This document shows positions 33,345-44,586 of a stretch of 64,000 nucleotides of DNA, piece by piece. The DNA lies in NCBI GenBank assembly GCA_009809945.1, contig WTPW01000015.1, positions 179,377 through 243,376 on the forward strand. Reading direction: 5' to 3'. The DNA is from Gigaspora margarita. Taxonomy: Eukaryota > Glomeromycota > Glomeromycetes > Diversisporales > Gigasporaceae. The notes beneath the pieces were generated by a model. The model saw only the letters and a program-made list of their open reading frames with translations, had not been told where the DNA came from and did not search any database. The stretch's first letter is position 1. Every line of letters begins with the position of its first letter. The translations under genes and the position numbers were made by a program.

Positions 33345-33929
33345 AAATAAAACAATTTTAGATTATTATTTTTGTACAAAAAACAAACTTGTTAAAGTAC
33401 TTAATTTTTTTTATTAAATTCAAAATCAAGATATTGTATAATATTTCAAACTCTTATATCAGATATAGAACTTGTTATTTATTTAGAATTTAAGTTTTTT
33501 GAATATAGTTAAAATTCTAAAAATCCTTAAAAATTTTTTAAATTATATACAAATATTTGTATTACAACAAATTCAACTATTTTATTAATAATTTTTTATT
33601 TATTATAACAATCCAATATTACAAAAACCTAAAATTAGTAGATACTAAACCAACATTTTTCATACTTAACTGACTTTATTATTATTTTTTTTATTAATTA
33701 TTGATAATGTTATTTGATAAATAAAAAAATAATAAGATATGTTCAATTACAATCTTTATTTTCAATGATTATATTAAATGAGTATTATTAAAATTACTAG
33801 TTATTTATAGTAATTATATCACTTCAATTACATTATTAATTGTATATTAAAAATATAATTATAGCAGAGCATTATTCAGTTATTGCAACTACTAACTAAT
33901 CACATAAAGAATGAGGCTTGAGAACACCC
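33345..33929. other. right subterminal region of the transposon
   Basis: AT-rich non-coding DNA. Its last 150 bases resemble the 34062-34200 end of the deletion derivative in inverse orientation (GTGTTCTCAAGC..CT..TT..ATGTGATT). Confidence 0.6.
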
Positions 33930-34061
33930 TTACATACTATAATAACATAAATAAGTTAGATAGGTTATTTTAGTTTTGCATTAGGTTTATTGTGATTTCT
34001 ATATCTATAGTTGTTGCAAAAAATGCTATACACAGACTATTGTATTGGCACATGTAATTTA

Positions 34062-34780
34062 GTGTGTTCTCAAGCAACTCCTTCAATGTGATTTGATAGT
34101 GATTGAGATAATGCTCAATTATTACAATTGATTGAAATAATAATTGCAATCATTGCTTGAGCAGACTATCCGTTATTTATTGTCATTATGTTTTTAGCAA
34201 AACATAGCAAAAAAAGGTGACTATTCAATAACCTTTTAGCAACACCAAATGCTTCAACTTTTCTTTTATGAACTTATAAATATTTATATATTGTTATTGC
34301 AACAATATCCAAAACTTTTTGTGTCTTTAGCTTCAACAAAACCAATACAAACAATAGTAAAGTATTTGGATACAAAATATTTTTTTAGTAAAAAAATAAA
34401 AATAAAAATAAATAAATAAAATAAAATTACCATATTTGACATAAAAGTTAGAAGATAATAAATATTGGCATGGTATGCCTTTGGGTTTCTTTGAATTTTT
34501 TTATTAATGATAAGAATTTAATATAAAAAGCAAAATAATAATTTTTTGACAACTATAATTTGCTGAAAGTCTATAACAAAAAGCAATGTGCTTGAACAAC
34601 TTCTTTTTTTATCCCATCAATAAGTAGTTTTACCCAAATTAGCATTAACTTGATGAAAAAAAGATGGTCTGCATCTCCAGACTTTTTTAATGAAATAACA
34701 ATTCACTTGATCTTTTTTTTGACCCGTGACTATTTAAAATTTTATTTCTGATCGATTGATTTAAGTGCTTGAGAACACCC
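34062..34780 (-). mobile_element. internally deleted derivative of the 5.86 kb transposon
   Basis: Flanked by TTA on both sides (34059-34061 and 34781-34783). Its right part (34380-34780) is the inverse of the left subterminal region at 28072-28500, including GATCGATTGA, AGACTTTTTTAATGAA and the A/T-rich tail. Its left part matches the right subterminal region. It lacks the gene. The left terminus carries one change (GTGTGTTC). Strand is given relative to the large copy. Confidence 0.8.
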
Positions 34781-34783
34781 TTA

Positions 34784-36936
34784 GATAGGAATATATTTGG
34801 TACTGGATTTATCATAATTTCTATTGACTTACTTTAAGAAAATTTGGTGCTATATTTATTTGCTATAATGATAAAGTTTCTCTAAATAATCCAGAGATTA
34901 ATATTCCTGAACCTGGTGCTAATGATATTCCTATAAATTCAAGTATTGAAATTGTTAATGATTTTGACTAAACCAGAAGAAAACCAGAAATACCTCCTAT
35001 TGAGCCTAATATTACTACTTACCTGATGTTTCCAAACCAAAAGTAATTTAGTTTATAGGTATATTGAGATTTGCCTATAATTGCCATTTAAACCATTTTG
35101 AACAGCCAAACCAATGTAATAATTAACATCTCATAGTAGTTAAAACCAATATTAACCTAATTGTTACAAGGATTGGCCCATTCCAAATGGTTGAAAGGCA
35201 TCCATAATTTAAATAAATATCACAGATACTTGCTGTGACGATAGACCCAAGCAAAGACTTCAATAAAAGATAGGTTAGGAAATATTTTCTGCCACATACA
35301 GAATTTCGATCCATTATTTGTTGTGCTTGAAACTGTAGCCTCAAGTGCTACAAAAAGCATACCAACAGAAAAAAATTATAGTGAAACCAAAACACCAAAT
35401 AAGTATTATTATAGATAGTTTGTCTGATTGGCTGATTAAATCAATTTCCTAGATAACTTATTTTATATACTTTATAAATTACTTTTTGGAAATGCAATGT
35501 TTCTTTTATAAACAAATTGCTATGAAAGCCATTTCTAATTCAAACGACCTGTTAAAAATAATCCTATAAGGCAAATTTTTACTTATAAATAAAGCATTAA
35601 ATTTTGGATTATTTTAAACAGTTTGTTTAGAGCTAGAAATGGTTTTCATGATGATTTTTTTGTAATTGAACTGTTGCATCCCAAAAGTACTTTAAAGTGT
35701 ATAAATAAGTTACCTGGGAAATTGATTTAAACAACTAATTAGATGAAAGTCTGCTATGACACCAACTGCGCAACTAAAGAATGTTAATAATGACAATGCT
35801 AATGACAACTCTACTGTGAATATGCCAACACTAGAGAACAACACATGCAAAAATCTATTAACAACTTCAAATGCATCAATGCGACCATTTCAAGGGCAGT
35901 AATGGTGACTCAAAAATGGTAGAAGAATTGATTTTTTTAAATATAAAAATCTCATTATTTATTAAGCTAATGTATAACAAAAATTGTGCTATATATAATA
36001 AGAATAGATACTTACCTATATATGTTATTGTCCACGAAGTAGGCAATAATCAAGAATCAATTACATATGGTTGGGTAATGACTGAATACACACTAGCTGC
36101 TTCGCAATCAGTGTGCCATTCAGTTATTATCTGATCATCTGGAATTGATTCTTGGTTATGTTCATTTTGCAGATAAAACTCATTTATTTCCTGGTTCTTA
36201 TTATAATTCATAAAGTTTGGCTTGCTACGAACTGCAAAATTCTGAACAATAAGTGAGAAAAACAATATAGTAATATAAATAAGAACAGGAGAATAAATTA
36301 TAAAAATCATGCTATCTTTTTATCAACACGAACTATCCGAGAAATCTGATGTACCTGGTTCTAATATTTCCACTTTAAATCCTTTCAAAATATTCCAAAG
36401 AATTCATGATTAAATTATATAAACCAGTAGGATTGCTTTTGGAGTTTGAACAGCATAAATATATTATAAGCGAAGAGCTGTTACAACCAATAACATTGAT
36501 AGTACCAATAGAACAGGAACAAAAGGTATCTAATTGATATTGCTATATTTGTATATAGAAAAATAATTCAAAATGTTATAGTTGTTGTTTTGAAACAACT
36601 ACAAAATATTTAGTATAACCTTTGGTCATAAAGTTGTAGATAATGAATATCAACTGTCCCCTATCACTTATTTAAAAAATCCATTATACAGTACGAGACC
36701 CCATCCTCTTCTGCATAAAGATGCCCCTAGTCTTTAAATTTTTGCTTGACTCTTTAAACAAGTAGACCTCCATACCTGAAACGGGAAAAGAAGTACTTTT
36801 AATGCTGAATTAATTTCTAATCTACTTTGTTAAAAAGGTACCTTATAGCAAATGTTCGAAAGCTGCAACTAAAGTGCTTTTGTATTACTAACAGTCAGAA
36901 AATATGTCACACCTGTTAATATATGAATGTTAGTTC
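34784..36936. other. gene-poor DNA with short coding-like fragments and a hairpin
   Basis: Short plus-strand pieces near 34870-35040 (Pro/Asn/Ile-rich, broken by stops) and minus-strand pieces at 35123-35344 and 36050-36310 read weakly like protein but match nothing I recognise. At about 36050-36165 an imperfect hairpin pairs AATCAAGAATCAATT with AATTGATTCTTGGTT. The post-insertion flank TTAGATAGG..TTTAT.. near 33954 is repeated near 34782. Confidence 0.3.
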
Positions 36937-37903
36937 ATAATAAAAATTATAATAAAAACATATAAATTTACTATAAACTTTAAGCAAAATATTCTTTTCA
37001 GCTTACAGATTAACTTTTTTCAAACTTTGGAATTAAGCATATTGAGAATAGTAGATTAAGGTTATTTAAAACACTTTTTTAAAATTTGGCAAATTTTGTA
37101 CAAATCGAAAATGTAACTTCACAAAAAAACAAATATTTGCTAATTTTAAGATGATAAATATATGTAAAAACATGCTCTGAACAACTTTATTTAGGCTATA
37201 AAAGTAAGGTTACCTTGTAAGAAAAATGGGTTATCTATGTACTAAAATTAAAATTTATTGTATTTCACGATAAAACTTTTTTTCTTATTAGGTAACCTAC
37301 TTTGGGCTCTTAAGCAAAGTTGTTCAGTATATAATTTTACATTATATTTAAAATTGAATCACATTTTTTGGACCTTTTATTAAGTAAAAAATGGGTTTAA
37401 AGTTAGAAAAAAATTTTTTTAAAAAAATTTTTTTCTAACTTAAACCCATTTTTCACTTAGTAAAAGGTCCAAAAAACATGATTTAATTTCAAATGTGATG
37501 TAAAATTATATGCCAAACAACTTTGCTTAAGAGCCCAAAGTAGGTTACCTAATAAGAAAAAAAGTTATATTATGAAATACGATAAATTTTAACTTTAGTA
37601 CATAGATAACCCATTTTTCTTACAAGGTAACCTACTTTCATTGCCTAAGTAAAGTTATTCAGAGCATGTTTTACATATATTTATTATCTTAAAATTAGCA
37701 AATATTTGTTTTTCGCAAAGTTACATTTTTGATTTGTACAAAATTTGCAAAATTTTAAAAAAGTGTTCTAAATAACCTTAATCTATTATTCTTGATATAC
37801 TTAATCCCAAAGTTTGAAAAAAAGTTAATCTGTAAGCCAAAAATAATGTTTTGCTTAAAGTTTATAGTAAATTTATATGTTTTTATTATAATTTTTACTA
37901 TTA
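36937..37903. mobile_element. foldback element copy 3, about 967 bp
   Basis: Two inverted arms of about 450 bases meet near 37420, inside AAAAAAATTTTTTTAAAAAAATTTTTTT. They share the ATAATAAAAATTATAATAAAAACATATAAATTT end and the GGTTACCTTGTAAGAAAAATGGG block with the other copies. It lacks the ATGTCT-type outer bases seen in the 24.3 kb copy, and no target duplication was found. Confidence 0.8.
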
Positions 37904-38259
37904 TTTGTCACTCTGCACCCTAACTGCTAATGAGTTTTGTAGCGTTCTTCCTTTGCTACCATTAACAAAGTAAATCTGAACTTATTCTACAGTATTTGAA
38001 AGATAATTTTAACATTTATAACTGAAAATTGACATTTCTTGACTTGATTTTATTTTATAAAGAGTCAAGTAATACAAATATTTCTGGTATAAAACAAAAG
38101 TACAACCCTTGAAAAATAAACCTTAACTAAGGTTCGAATAGTATATACTAATTAAATAATTTAAGTATTTGAAAAAAAGTCAGGTCGACCTACATTATAC
38201 AAATATTAATTATTAATTAGATTATTGGAGGAGGACATGTTCTGTGACTGGTAAGGGTA

Positions 38260-38598
38260 AAGATTGAATATTAGAATAGGGCTTTATATATAGTAAAATT
38301 TAGCAAGGAATTTTTTTTTGCATAAAAGAAAGTAGTTTCATAGACAAAATTTTAGGCTAAAAGTGATTTTAGCAATTTTTTAAAAAATTCTTTGTTTTTG
38401 TTATACAAAAATTGATCTACATATTACACCTAATCCTGAATTTTAATTGGTAAATTGATCACTGGTAATGATCACCAGTAGTGATAAATAGCAAACTTCA
38501 TTTATGAATATTTATAATATTTATAAATATTTATAATATTTATGAATTTTCAAAATATTTATGAATATTCATATAGAGTTTTACTAAAATACACCTAT
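38260..38598. repeat. MITE arm and AT-rich repeats at the Ty3 insertion site
   Basis: 38260-38510 is an inverted copy of the dispersed block seen near 7010-7140, ending in the GATCACCAGTAGTGATAAATAGC terminus. The other arm continues on the far side of the Ty3 element (50760-50900). At 38510-38575 there are three units of the TATTTATGAATATT repeat that also forms the minisatellite at 52.2 kb. Confidence 0.55.
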
Positions 38599-39529
38599 TG
38601 TTACAAAACAGGTTTTTAGAATAGCGTAGTGATGTAGTACAAATTAGAATATTTTATTTTACGTAGTTATTATATTATTATTATTATTATTATATATATT
38701 TAGTCTTATTGTTATTATTATTATTATATTAGTATATTTTATTATTGTATTATATTATATATATATTATAGTATATAAAAATAGGAAAAGATTCTATTGA
38801 GTAAAAGAATGAGGCACAGTAACTGCGCCACACTACTGCGGCTAGGTTACACTAGGTAACACAAGGTTACACCAACTAGTAACTTAGGTAATACAAGACG
38901 TGACACAACTATCTCCAATTACCTCTACACGACTACCTCCAACTACCTCTACACTAATACCTCTACTTACCTTTGTACAAGTATCCCTACCTACCTCTGT
39001 ACAAATATCTCCATCTACCTCTATACAAATATCCCTATCTATCACTACACAAATGTATCTGTTTATCCCAAACAAATATCTCTAATTACCTCTGTACGGA
39101 TACCTCTAACTATCTCTACAATAATGTAGTAATTATCTCTAGTTATCTCTGTACAAATTAACAATAGAATTGTTACACCTCTTAGAATAGAAAAGTTATA
39201 AAAAGGAAGCATTTCTCCCTTCCTGCAAAAGTTAGAGTTCCATACCCTCATCTAGAATCTTGGCTTAGGATATTATCTTTATCCCTTTCTTTATATTGTA
39301 AAGTGTAATATTCCCCCTCTAGGGTAATTCCTACAGGCAAGGCTTATTACCATCCATTATCATTTTAATAAAATTATATACTATTCTTATCATGAACTGT
39401 TGCCTCCTGCTGTGAAGTAAAAGTAAAATACTTCACTTGCACCCCTTGTATATTCATAAATACATCACTGCACCGGGTGACCTTGTTACCTTGCTATATT
39501 TGATACAAGAAGGCTATAGCATTGTAACA
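38599..39529 (+). repeat. 5' LTR (931 bp)
   Basis: Begins TGTTACAAAACAGG and ends CATTGTAACA. It contains (TTA)n near 38675, a TATAAAA box candidate near 38774 and a C/T-rich tract of ACCTCTACA words (38915-39130). By eye it differs from the 3' LTR at about 12 sites, 11 of them transitions, five at CG versus TG/CA. The Thr/Ser/Pro-rich short frames here are composition artefacts. Confidence 0.95.
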
Positions 39530-39532
39530 TTT

Positions 39533-39550
39533 TGGTGCCTTCTGGCGGAA
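39533..39550 (+). other. primer binding site
   Basis: TGGTGCCTTCTGGCGGAA lies three bases after the LTR. TGG complements the CCA end of a tRNA, and a tRNA ending GGCACCA would pair with TGGTGCC. The specific tRNA was not identified. Confidence 0.75.
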
Positions 39551-40081
39551 ATTATTTTTAAAAGCCTCATTGCCCTAAACAAAACTCTGCCTCTTTAAAA
39601 AGAACTATTCTTGAACCAAGTGAACCTCCTAGGGAATAGTGTGAAATCTTAGAGGAAATCATCAAGTTCTACTGGAACTATACATCTTGAGTCTATTTTT
39701 TTTTTATTATTATTATTTGCAGGATTGGCTTTTGAAAAAGCATCATTAAAATTTTAATCTTATCAAGTATAATTATCTTGACTTTTAAATTTAATATTAT
39801 TTAACAAAACTTGGAAAGTTTATGCTTTTACCTCTTGCAAGTACAGCTGACATACTAACTATTGCATGCTTACTATAATTAAATTGTTATTAACTACTAT
39901 TGATTATTCTTTGACGTCACTTGTTTTTCTTTTCTTCTCGAGTTATTCTTTTTATTTTTTCTTCGCGCGCAAAATATATTTTCCTTTTATTATTATCAAT
40001 TGGCCAACTATATTTTTTTTATTACTAACTTATCTCTGGTAGGTAAATTCTTTTCTTTTATTTTCATTTTTATTAGATCTT
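39551..40081 (+). other. 5' leader of the Ty3 element
   Basis: Non-coding leader before the first gag ATG. It holds TTACTAAC (near 40020), GGTAGGTAAAT (near 40040) and TTTTTATTAG (40069-40078), which resemble intron signals, but the spacing would make a very short intron, so splicing is not claimed. Confidence 0.5.
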
Positions 40082-43000
40082 ATGGGAGATTCCCTAACTC
40101 AATTACATAATAACGCTATTAATCGACATTATCAAGCACATACCAACAATCGAGCACTAGCTATTCAAGTTCTACAATCTATTGAACCTGATTTATCTTG
40201 CATCTTGTGCTATCCTTCACGCCACTATAACTATAATACAAATTTTGATAACTTTTGGGAGTGGTATTCAGAAACTTACAACGCCACTTCTTACAGTTAT
40301 ATAACCCAACAAAGATTTGCTTGACTTTGTACTATTGGACAATGATCCCTTGCTCATTCTATTGCCCGTGATCTTATTTTTAGTTGCCGATATCAATCTA
40401 ACATACCTCCTCCTCGTGGAATTGTTCTAATTTTATTCCAACGATTTACTTCTTTTCTTTCTATCCCACGAATTAACGAAACTTATACAAATCAATACGA
40501 TATTTATATTGATCAACCAAATTATACCCTACCATCTACTTCTCACATTGATAATTTAGAAACCACAGAATCAACCCCTTCTCAACCAATTCAATCTACT
40601 AGTTCTAAAACTATTATTGATATTGACTCTACTTCTACTCTTCTTGAAAGTGATAATTTAAATATTGAAACATCACAAACTAGTATTGAAGTTGCAGTTA
40701 CTACTTCTCTTCCTAATACTTCTTTTTCTTCTACTTCTACTCCTACTAAATCAAGTGAAATTACTATTGAATTTGGTGGTGAAGTTCATAATATATCTAC
40801 TTCCACTATAGAGTTTGAACAAGAGCAAACCACTACTTTTTACTCTGTTCCACCAAGTCCTGTACAAATTCTGGATTCAAGATCTGCACCTGTTAGCCCT
40901 ATTATTCCTCCAACCCTTTTAAATATTAGTTCTACTCCACCTAACATTTCATTACTTACTAGTACTGCTGACCATCGGTCTTCTGTAGCTGTAAATCGTA
41001 ATATAGAACAATCTAGTTCAAGCAGTTATACTCCATTATATCCACAACTAGATACTAGTAACAACTTTTCTCCTAAATTTAGTCCTATACCTATTTCAAC
41101 TCAATATATTGCACCACTAAGTCCTTTAGTTCTTCCTACTACTTATCATACTACTGATTATAATATTGGGACTTCATATCAACCAAATATTGAACAATCC
41201 TCATTGTATCCACAATTTAACGAAGCTACTTGGAATACCTTTCAACCAGATAATTATAATACTGAGACCCAATATACTTCTATATACCCTAATATTTCTG
41301 ATACTGAGGAAACAACTCAGACCCCTATAAATAATCAGTCTGATTTAGGCTCTGAACAATCTTTTGGAAAAGCTTATACTGCAATCCTTGATCAAGTTCA
41401 AACTTTAAATAATAATACTGATAACCAAGACCTTTCTTCTAATCATCCTACATCTGACGAAGAGTCTAATTCATCTGATAGTGAAGCAGAAATGAATGAC
41501 GCTGCAAATGCCCTTACCCGACTGGCTCAAGCTCTTGAAAATAATCAAGGTGGTGAAAAGAATTTAATTAAAATTGAACCTTTCAAAGGTGATGGAACCC
41601 AAGACCCTATTGATTGGCTTAAGGAATTTGATCGAGCTGCAAAAGCAAATAACTGGAGTGCTGCTCGACAGCTTGCTCTTGCCAAAGCCTATATGAAAGG
41701 AATTGCAGAAGAATGGGTTAATACTTTTACTGATATTACTCTTACAGCATATGATGATAATGGTAACCAGGACACTAGTTTTAAACCCTTATTTAAAATA
41801 CGATTCAGTGATATGAAACAAAAAGCTTTATGGCAACAACAACTCTTTGAAATTAAACAAGGAGCTGGCACTATCGATGCCTATGCTACTAGGTTTAAAG
41901 ATTTAAGCGGAAAAGTAAATGGATTACCTGCAGATTTTATTAAACAATTATTTATTAAAGGATTACGACCTGAATTTGCTATGCCCGTACAAGCTTCAGG
42001 ACCTGCAAACTTGAATGCTGCTATTGCAACTGCAAAGCAATGGGAAACAGTAAAATTTGTTGCTTCATCTGAACCAGATGTTATGGCTCAACTAACAGAC
42101 CAAATTGCTAAATTAAATATAAATTTGGCACAGCAACAACAACCCCAACCTGCTTATACTGCAGAAACTAAAACTAATCCCTCAAAAGCCTCAGCTATTT
42201 GTTACTATTGTGGAAAGCCAGGACATTTTATAGCTGATTTTCGCAAAAGACAATTCGATTCAAGAAATAAAAATAAAGGAAAACCTAGAAACAATAACTA
42301 CAACAATAATAACCAAAACAGAAGAAATAATTATAACAATAATTATAATAACAACAATAATAATTATAATCAGTCTAACAATAATAATTATCGAAATAAC
42401 AGAGATAGAAGTCGATCTAGAAATCGAAGCCAAAGCAGAAATAGAAATTACTCTCAGGAGCGTAGTAGATCTAGGGACAGAAGTCAAGAATGTTGGGGAC
42501 CACGTCATACTCGGTCACCCTCACCCTATTATCGTAATGTCAACTTGGTTGACAAAACTAAATCTAAACCTAGAACATGGGAAGACTTTTTGGATAACTA
42601 TTCCATTCGTACTGCTCTTACTAATTATATTACTGAATTAAATCGTGAAAATACCAAACCACAACCAACTACACATATTACACCTGTTAAGTGTTATGTT
42701 GATATAAAAGACAGAACATACCCAGCTATTATTGATAGTGGAGCATCAGTTAGTATGATTGCTCATCAAGTTGTTAAGGAGTTGGGACTCAAAATAGAAG
42801 AACCATCCCAAAGTTTGATTGTTGCAGCAACAGGAACCACTTCTAGACCTCTTGGAATTATTCGCAATCTACCTGTTAAAATACAAGGAAGGACTATTCC
42901 TATTGATGTTGAAGTAGTACCTGCTACTTCTTACTCCTTATTACTTGGAAACGATTGGTCCAGGAAAGTAGAAGCCAATTACAATTGGAAAACCTGCCAG

Positions 43001-43696
43001 TATACTATGTACTGGAAAGGGAAGGAAATTATTCTCAATACTTCATATGAACAGAATCAGGCCCCACAGAAACATCCTACTTGCACTACAGCTGAAGATT
43101 TGGAACTATATGAGAAAGAATTTTTAACACCTCATGAAGCATATGCTTTTTCAGTCACATCTTCTGAAGGAGAGGAAGGATGGACTGTCTATCGACCTCC
43201 AACTCATAATAGGAAGCTACCCCGTTATAAAACATGTGGGTTAAAAACTCATCAATACAGAAACTGCCCAAGAAATGAATGTCGCTATTGTCATAAAATG
43301 GGACATATCACCCTTAATTGTCCAAATAAGCAACCAAAGCGTACAAGTTGTAAAACTTGTAATGAAACTGATCATTTATTCAAGGACTGCCCTTTTAATC
43401 AATGTCATGGTTGTCAACAAATGGGACATATCGAAATTAATTGCCCTATGGCACGACAGAAATTGGATAATCTAACCTACCGATATGGTTGTGATCGAAC
43501 ACAAGTTAACATGAATCGACTTAACCATTATAGCAGACGTAGAACCCATCATTGTTGTCAATGTAAAACTCCACAACAACCAGAACGATTACAATTACTT
43601 GAAAATCGTATTGTGTATATGACTTGTTATAAAACTTATTATGAATCATTGGATCCTGATGACCCTCTTAGTCAGGAATACTATTATCATGACTAG
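40082..43696 (+). pseudogene. gag: Ty3 gag-protease with a post-protease zinc-knuckle array
   Basis: One frame of about 1,204 codons from ATG 40082 to TAG 43694, interrupted only by TGA at 40322 and 40343. In order: an N-terminal domain, a Ser/Thr/Pro-rich linker (residues about 150-400), a retrotransposon gag capsid (about 493-660, IEPFKGDGTQDPIDWLKEF), an NC knuckle (about 706) whose last Cys is Phe (CYYCGKPGHFIADF), an Asn-then-Arg/Ser-rich tail, and an aspartic protease (about 870-980) with DSGA at 885. After the protease come four more knuckles (about 1050-1121): CRYCHKMGHITLNC, CKTCNETDHLFKDC and CHGCQQMGHIEINC are intact, the first (YKTCGLKTHQYRNC) has lost its first Cys. The reader could also start at 41204, but the same frame is open and Ser/Thr-rich upstream. 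Gag makes the capsid and the protease cuts the polyprotein. Confidence 0.85.
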
Positions 43697-44586
43697 GTCG
43701 AGGAACTTTGGTTAGTTGTAAAATCTGTGCACAACAAAAACCTAGAGCTCGAATGCACCGATTAGAAAGTATTCGAGATGAATTATAGTTTTGTGAACTA
43801 GAACACATGTATGCTTACAAAGTAAGCCAGGACCTCCAATATAATCCAAACTATGAAATTTGGACCCGAATTAAACATTATACTGAATCTACTAGACATG
43901 CAGGACACCAGTACAATTTAAACCAAAGTAGAATTTATAGGATTGTACAAGTTTTACTTGATGATGATAATCCAAACGAAATTACAGAAGTACTAAAAGA
44001 ACAAGATACTAATCAATATAACCGAGACTGGACAAATGATGAGATTACTATTTTATTACGATCAGACCAAATTACTCTTACAGAAACAGAGGAAGCTACA
44101 TTACAACGAGTCCTACAAGAATCATTTGATATATCCCAACCTGATTTTGATACTCGAAAAGCAATTGAAAATCTTAGAAAAAACTTTGAAGGAAAGGTTG
44201 CATTATGTCTTGAATGCTTAATGGCAAAACAACTTACAGAACTTGTCCAAAATCAAGGAAACTGTAATGAATGTTATCAGGACATTAATAAATTAACTTT
44301 GCCTAATGATCCTGGGGAAGGATCATCAAATTCTTTTACCATAACCACTGAAGTACTTAACCAACCTATAGAAGATATAAAAGGAAAACAACCTCAATAT
44401 GATACTGAAATGCCTGTTGAAGATAATAAAACTTTACAACAGATTATTGAACGCTTGGAAGTCAGAATTCAATATCTTGAGGAAACAAATGAACAACTTA
44501 CTTCTTTCTTTAAAGAACAAATCCTTTATCTTCAACAAAGAGCTGAATACTATATACAACTATGCTCTTTTTACCAAAATTTTTAA
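43697..44586 (+). pseudogene. Cys-rich coiled-coil ORF between protease and RT
   Basis: The clean open part is 43807-44586 (259 codons from an internal ATG, ending TAA). The same frame is readable upstream from about 43693 (CKICAQQKPRARMHRLESI) with a TAG at 43786. This upstream piece resembles the end of the previous ORF (CQCKTPQQPERLQLLENRI), as if a CxxC unit were duplicated. It has further CxxC pairs (CLECLMAKQL, CNECYQDI) and a C-terminal helical stretch (ERLEVRIQYLEETNEQL) likely to form a coiled coil. A relic at 22.2 kb carries the same YK..QD.(E/Q)YNPN start. Not a standard Ty3 domain; function unknown. Confidence 0.6.

Larger units (their letters stand above)
28072..33929 (+). mobile_element. 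5.86 kb DNA transposon with an unrecognised gene
   Basis: The left end GGGTGTTCTCAAG (28072) and right end CTTGAGAACACCC (ending 33929) are 13-base inverted repeats, both next to TTA (28069-28071 and 33930-33932). Inside lie the left subterminal region (to about 28540), two nested MITEs and a broken gene at 30042-33344. A shorter element at 34062-34780, in inverse orientation, carries both subterminal regions but lacks the middle, which independently defines both ends. A TTA duplication is shared with PIF/Harbinger and some other groups, but no Harbinger-type transposase was recognised. Confidence 0.75.

Noticed and set aside
36045..36310. Two facing frames with similar words (NQESI on both strands)
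   Set aside because: They result from an imperfect hairpin that places similar codons on both strands.
38884..39251. Short Thr/Ser- and Val/Asp-rich frames in both LTRs
   Set aside because: They arise from the ACCTCTACA-type repeat in the LTR, on both strands, and are shared only because the LTRs are identical.
42260..42508. Ile/Val/Ser-rich minus-strand frame
   Set aside because: Shadow of the Asn- and Arg/Ser-rich tail of gag.
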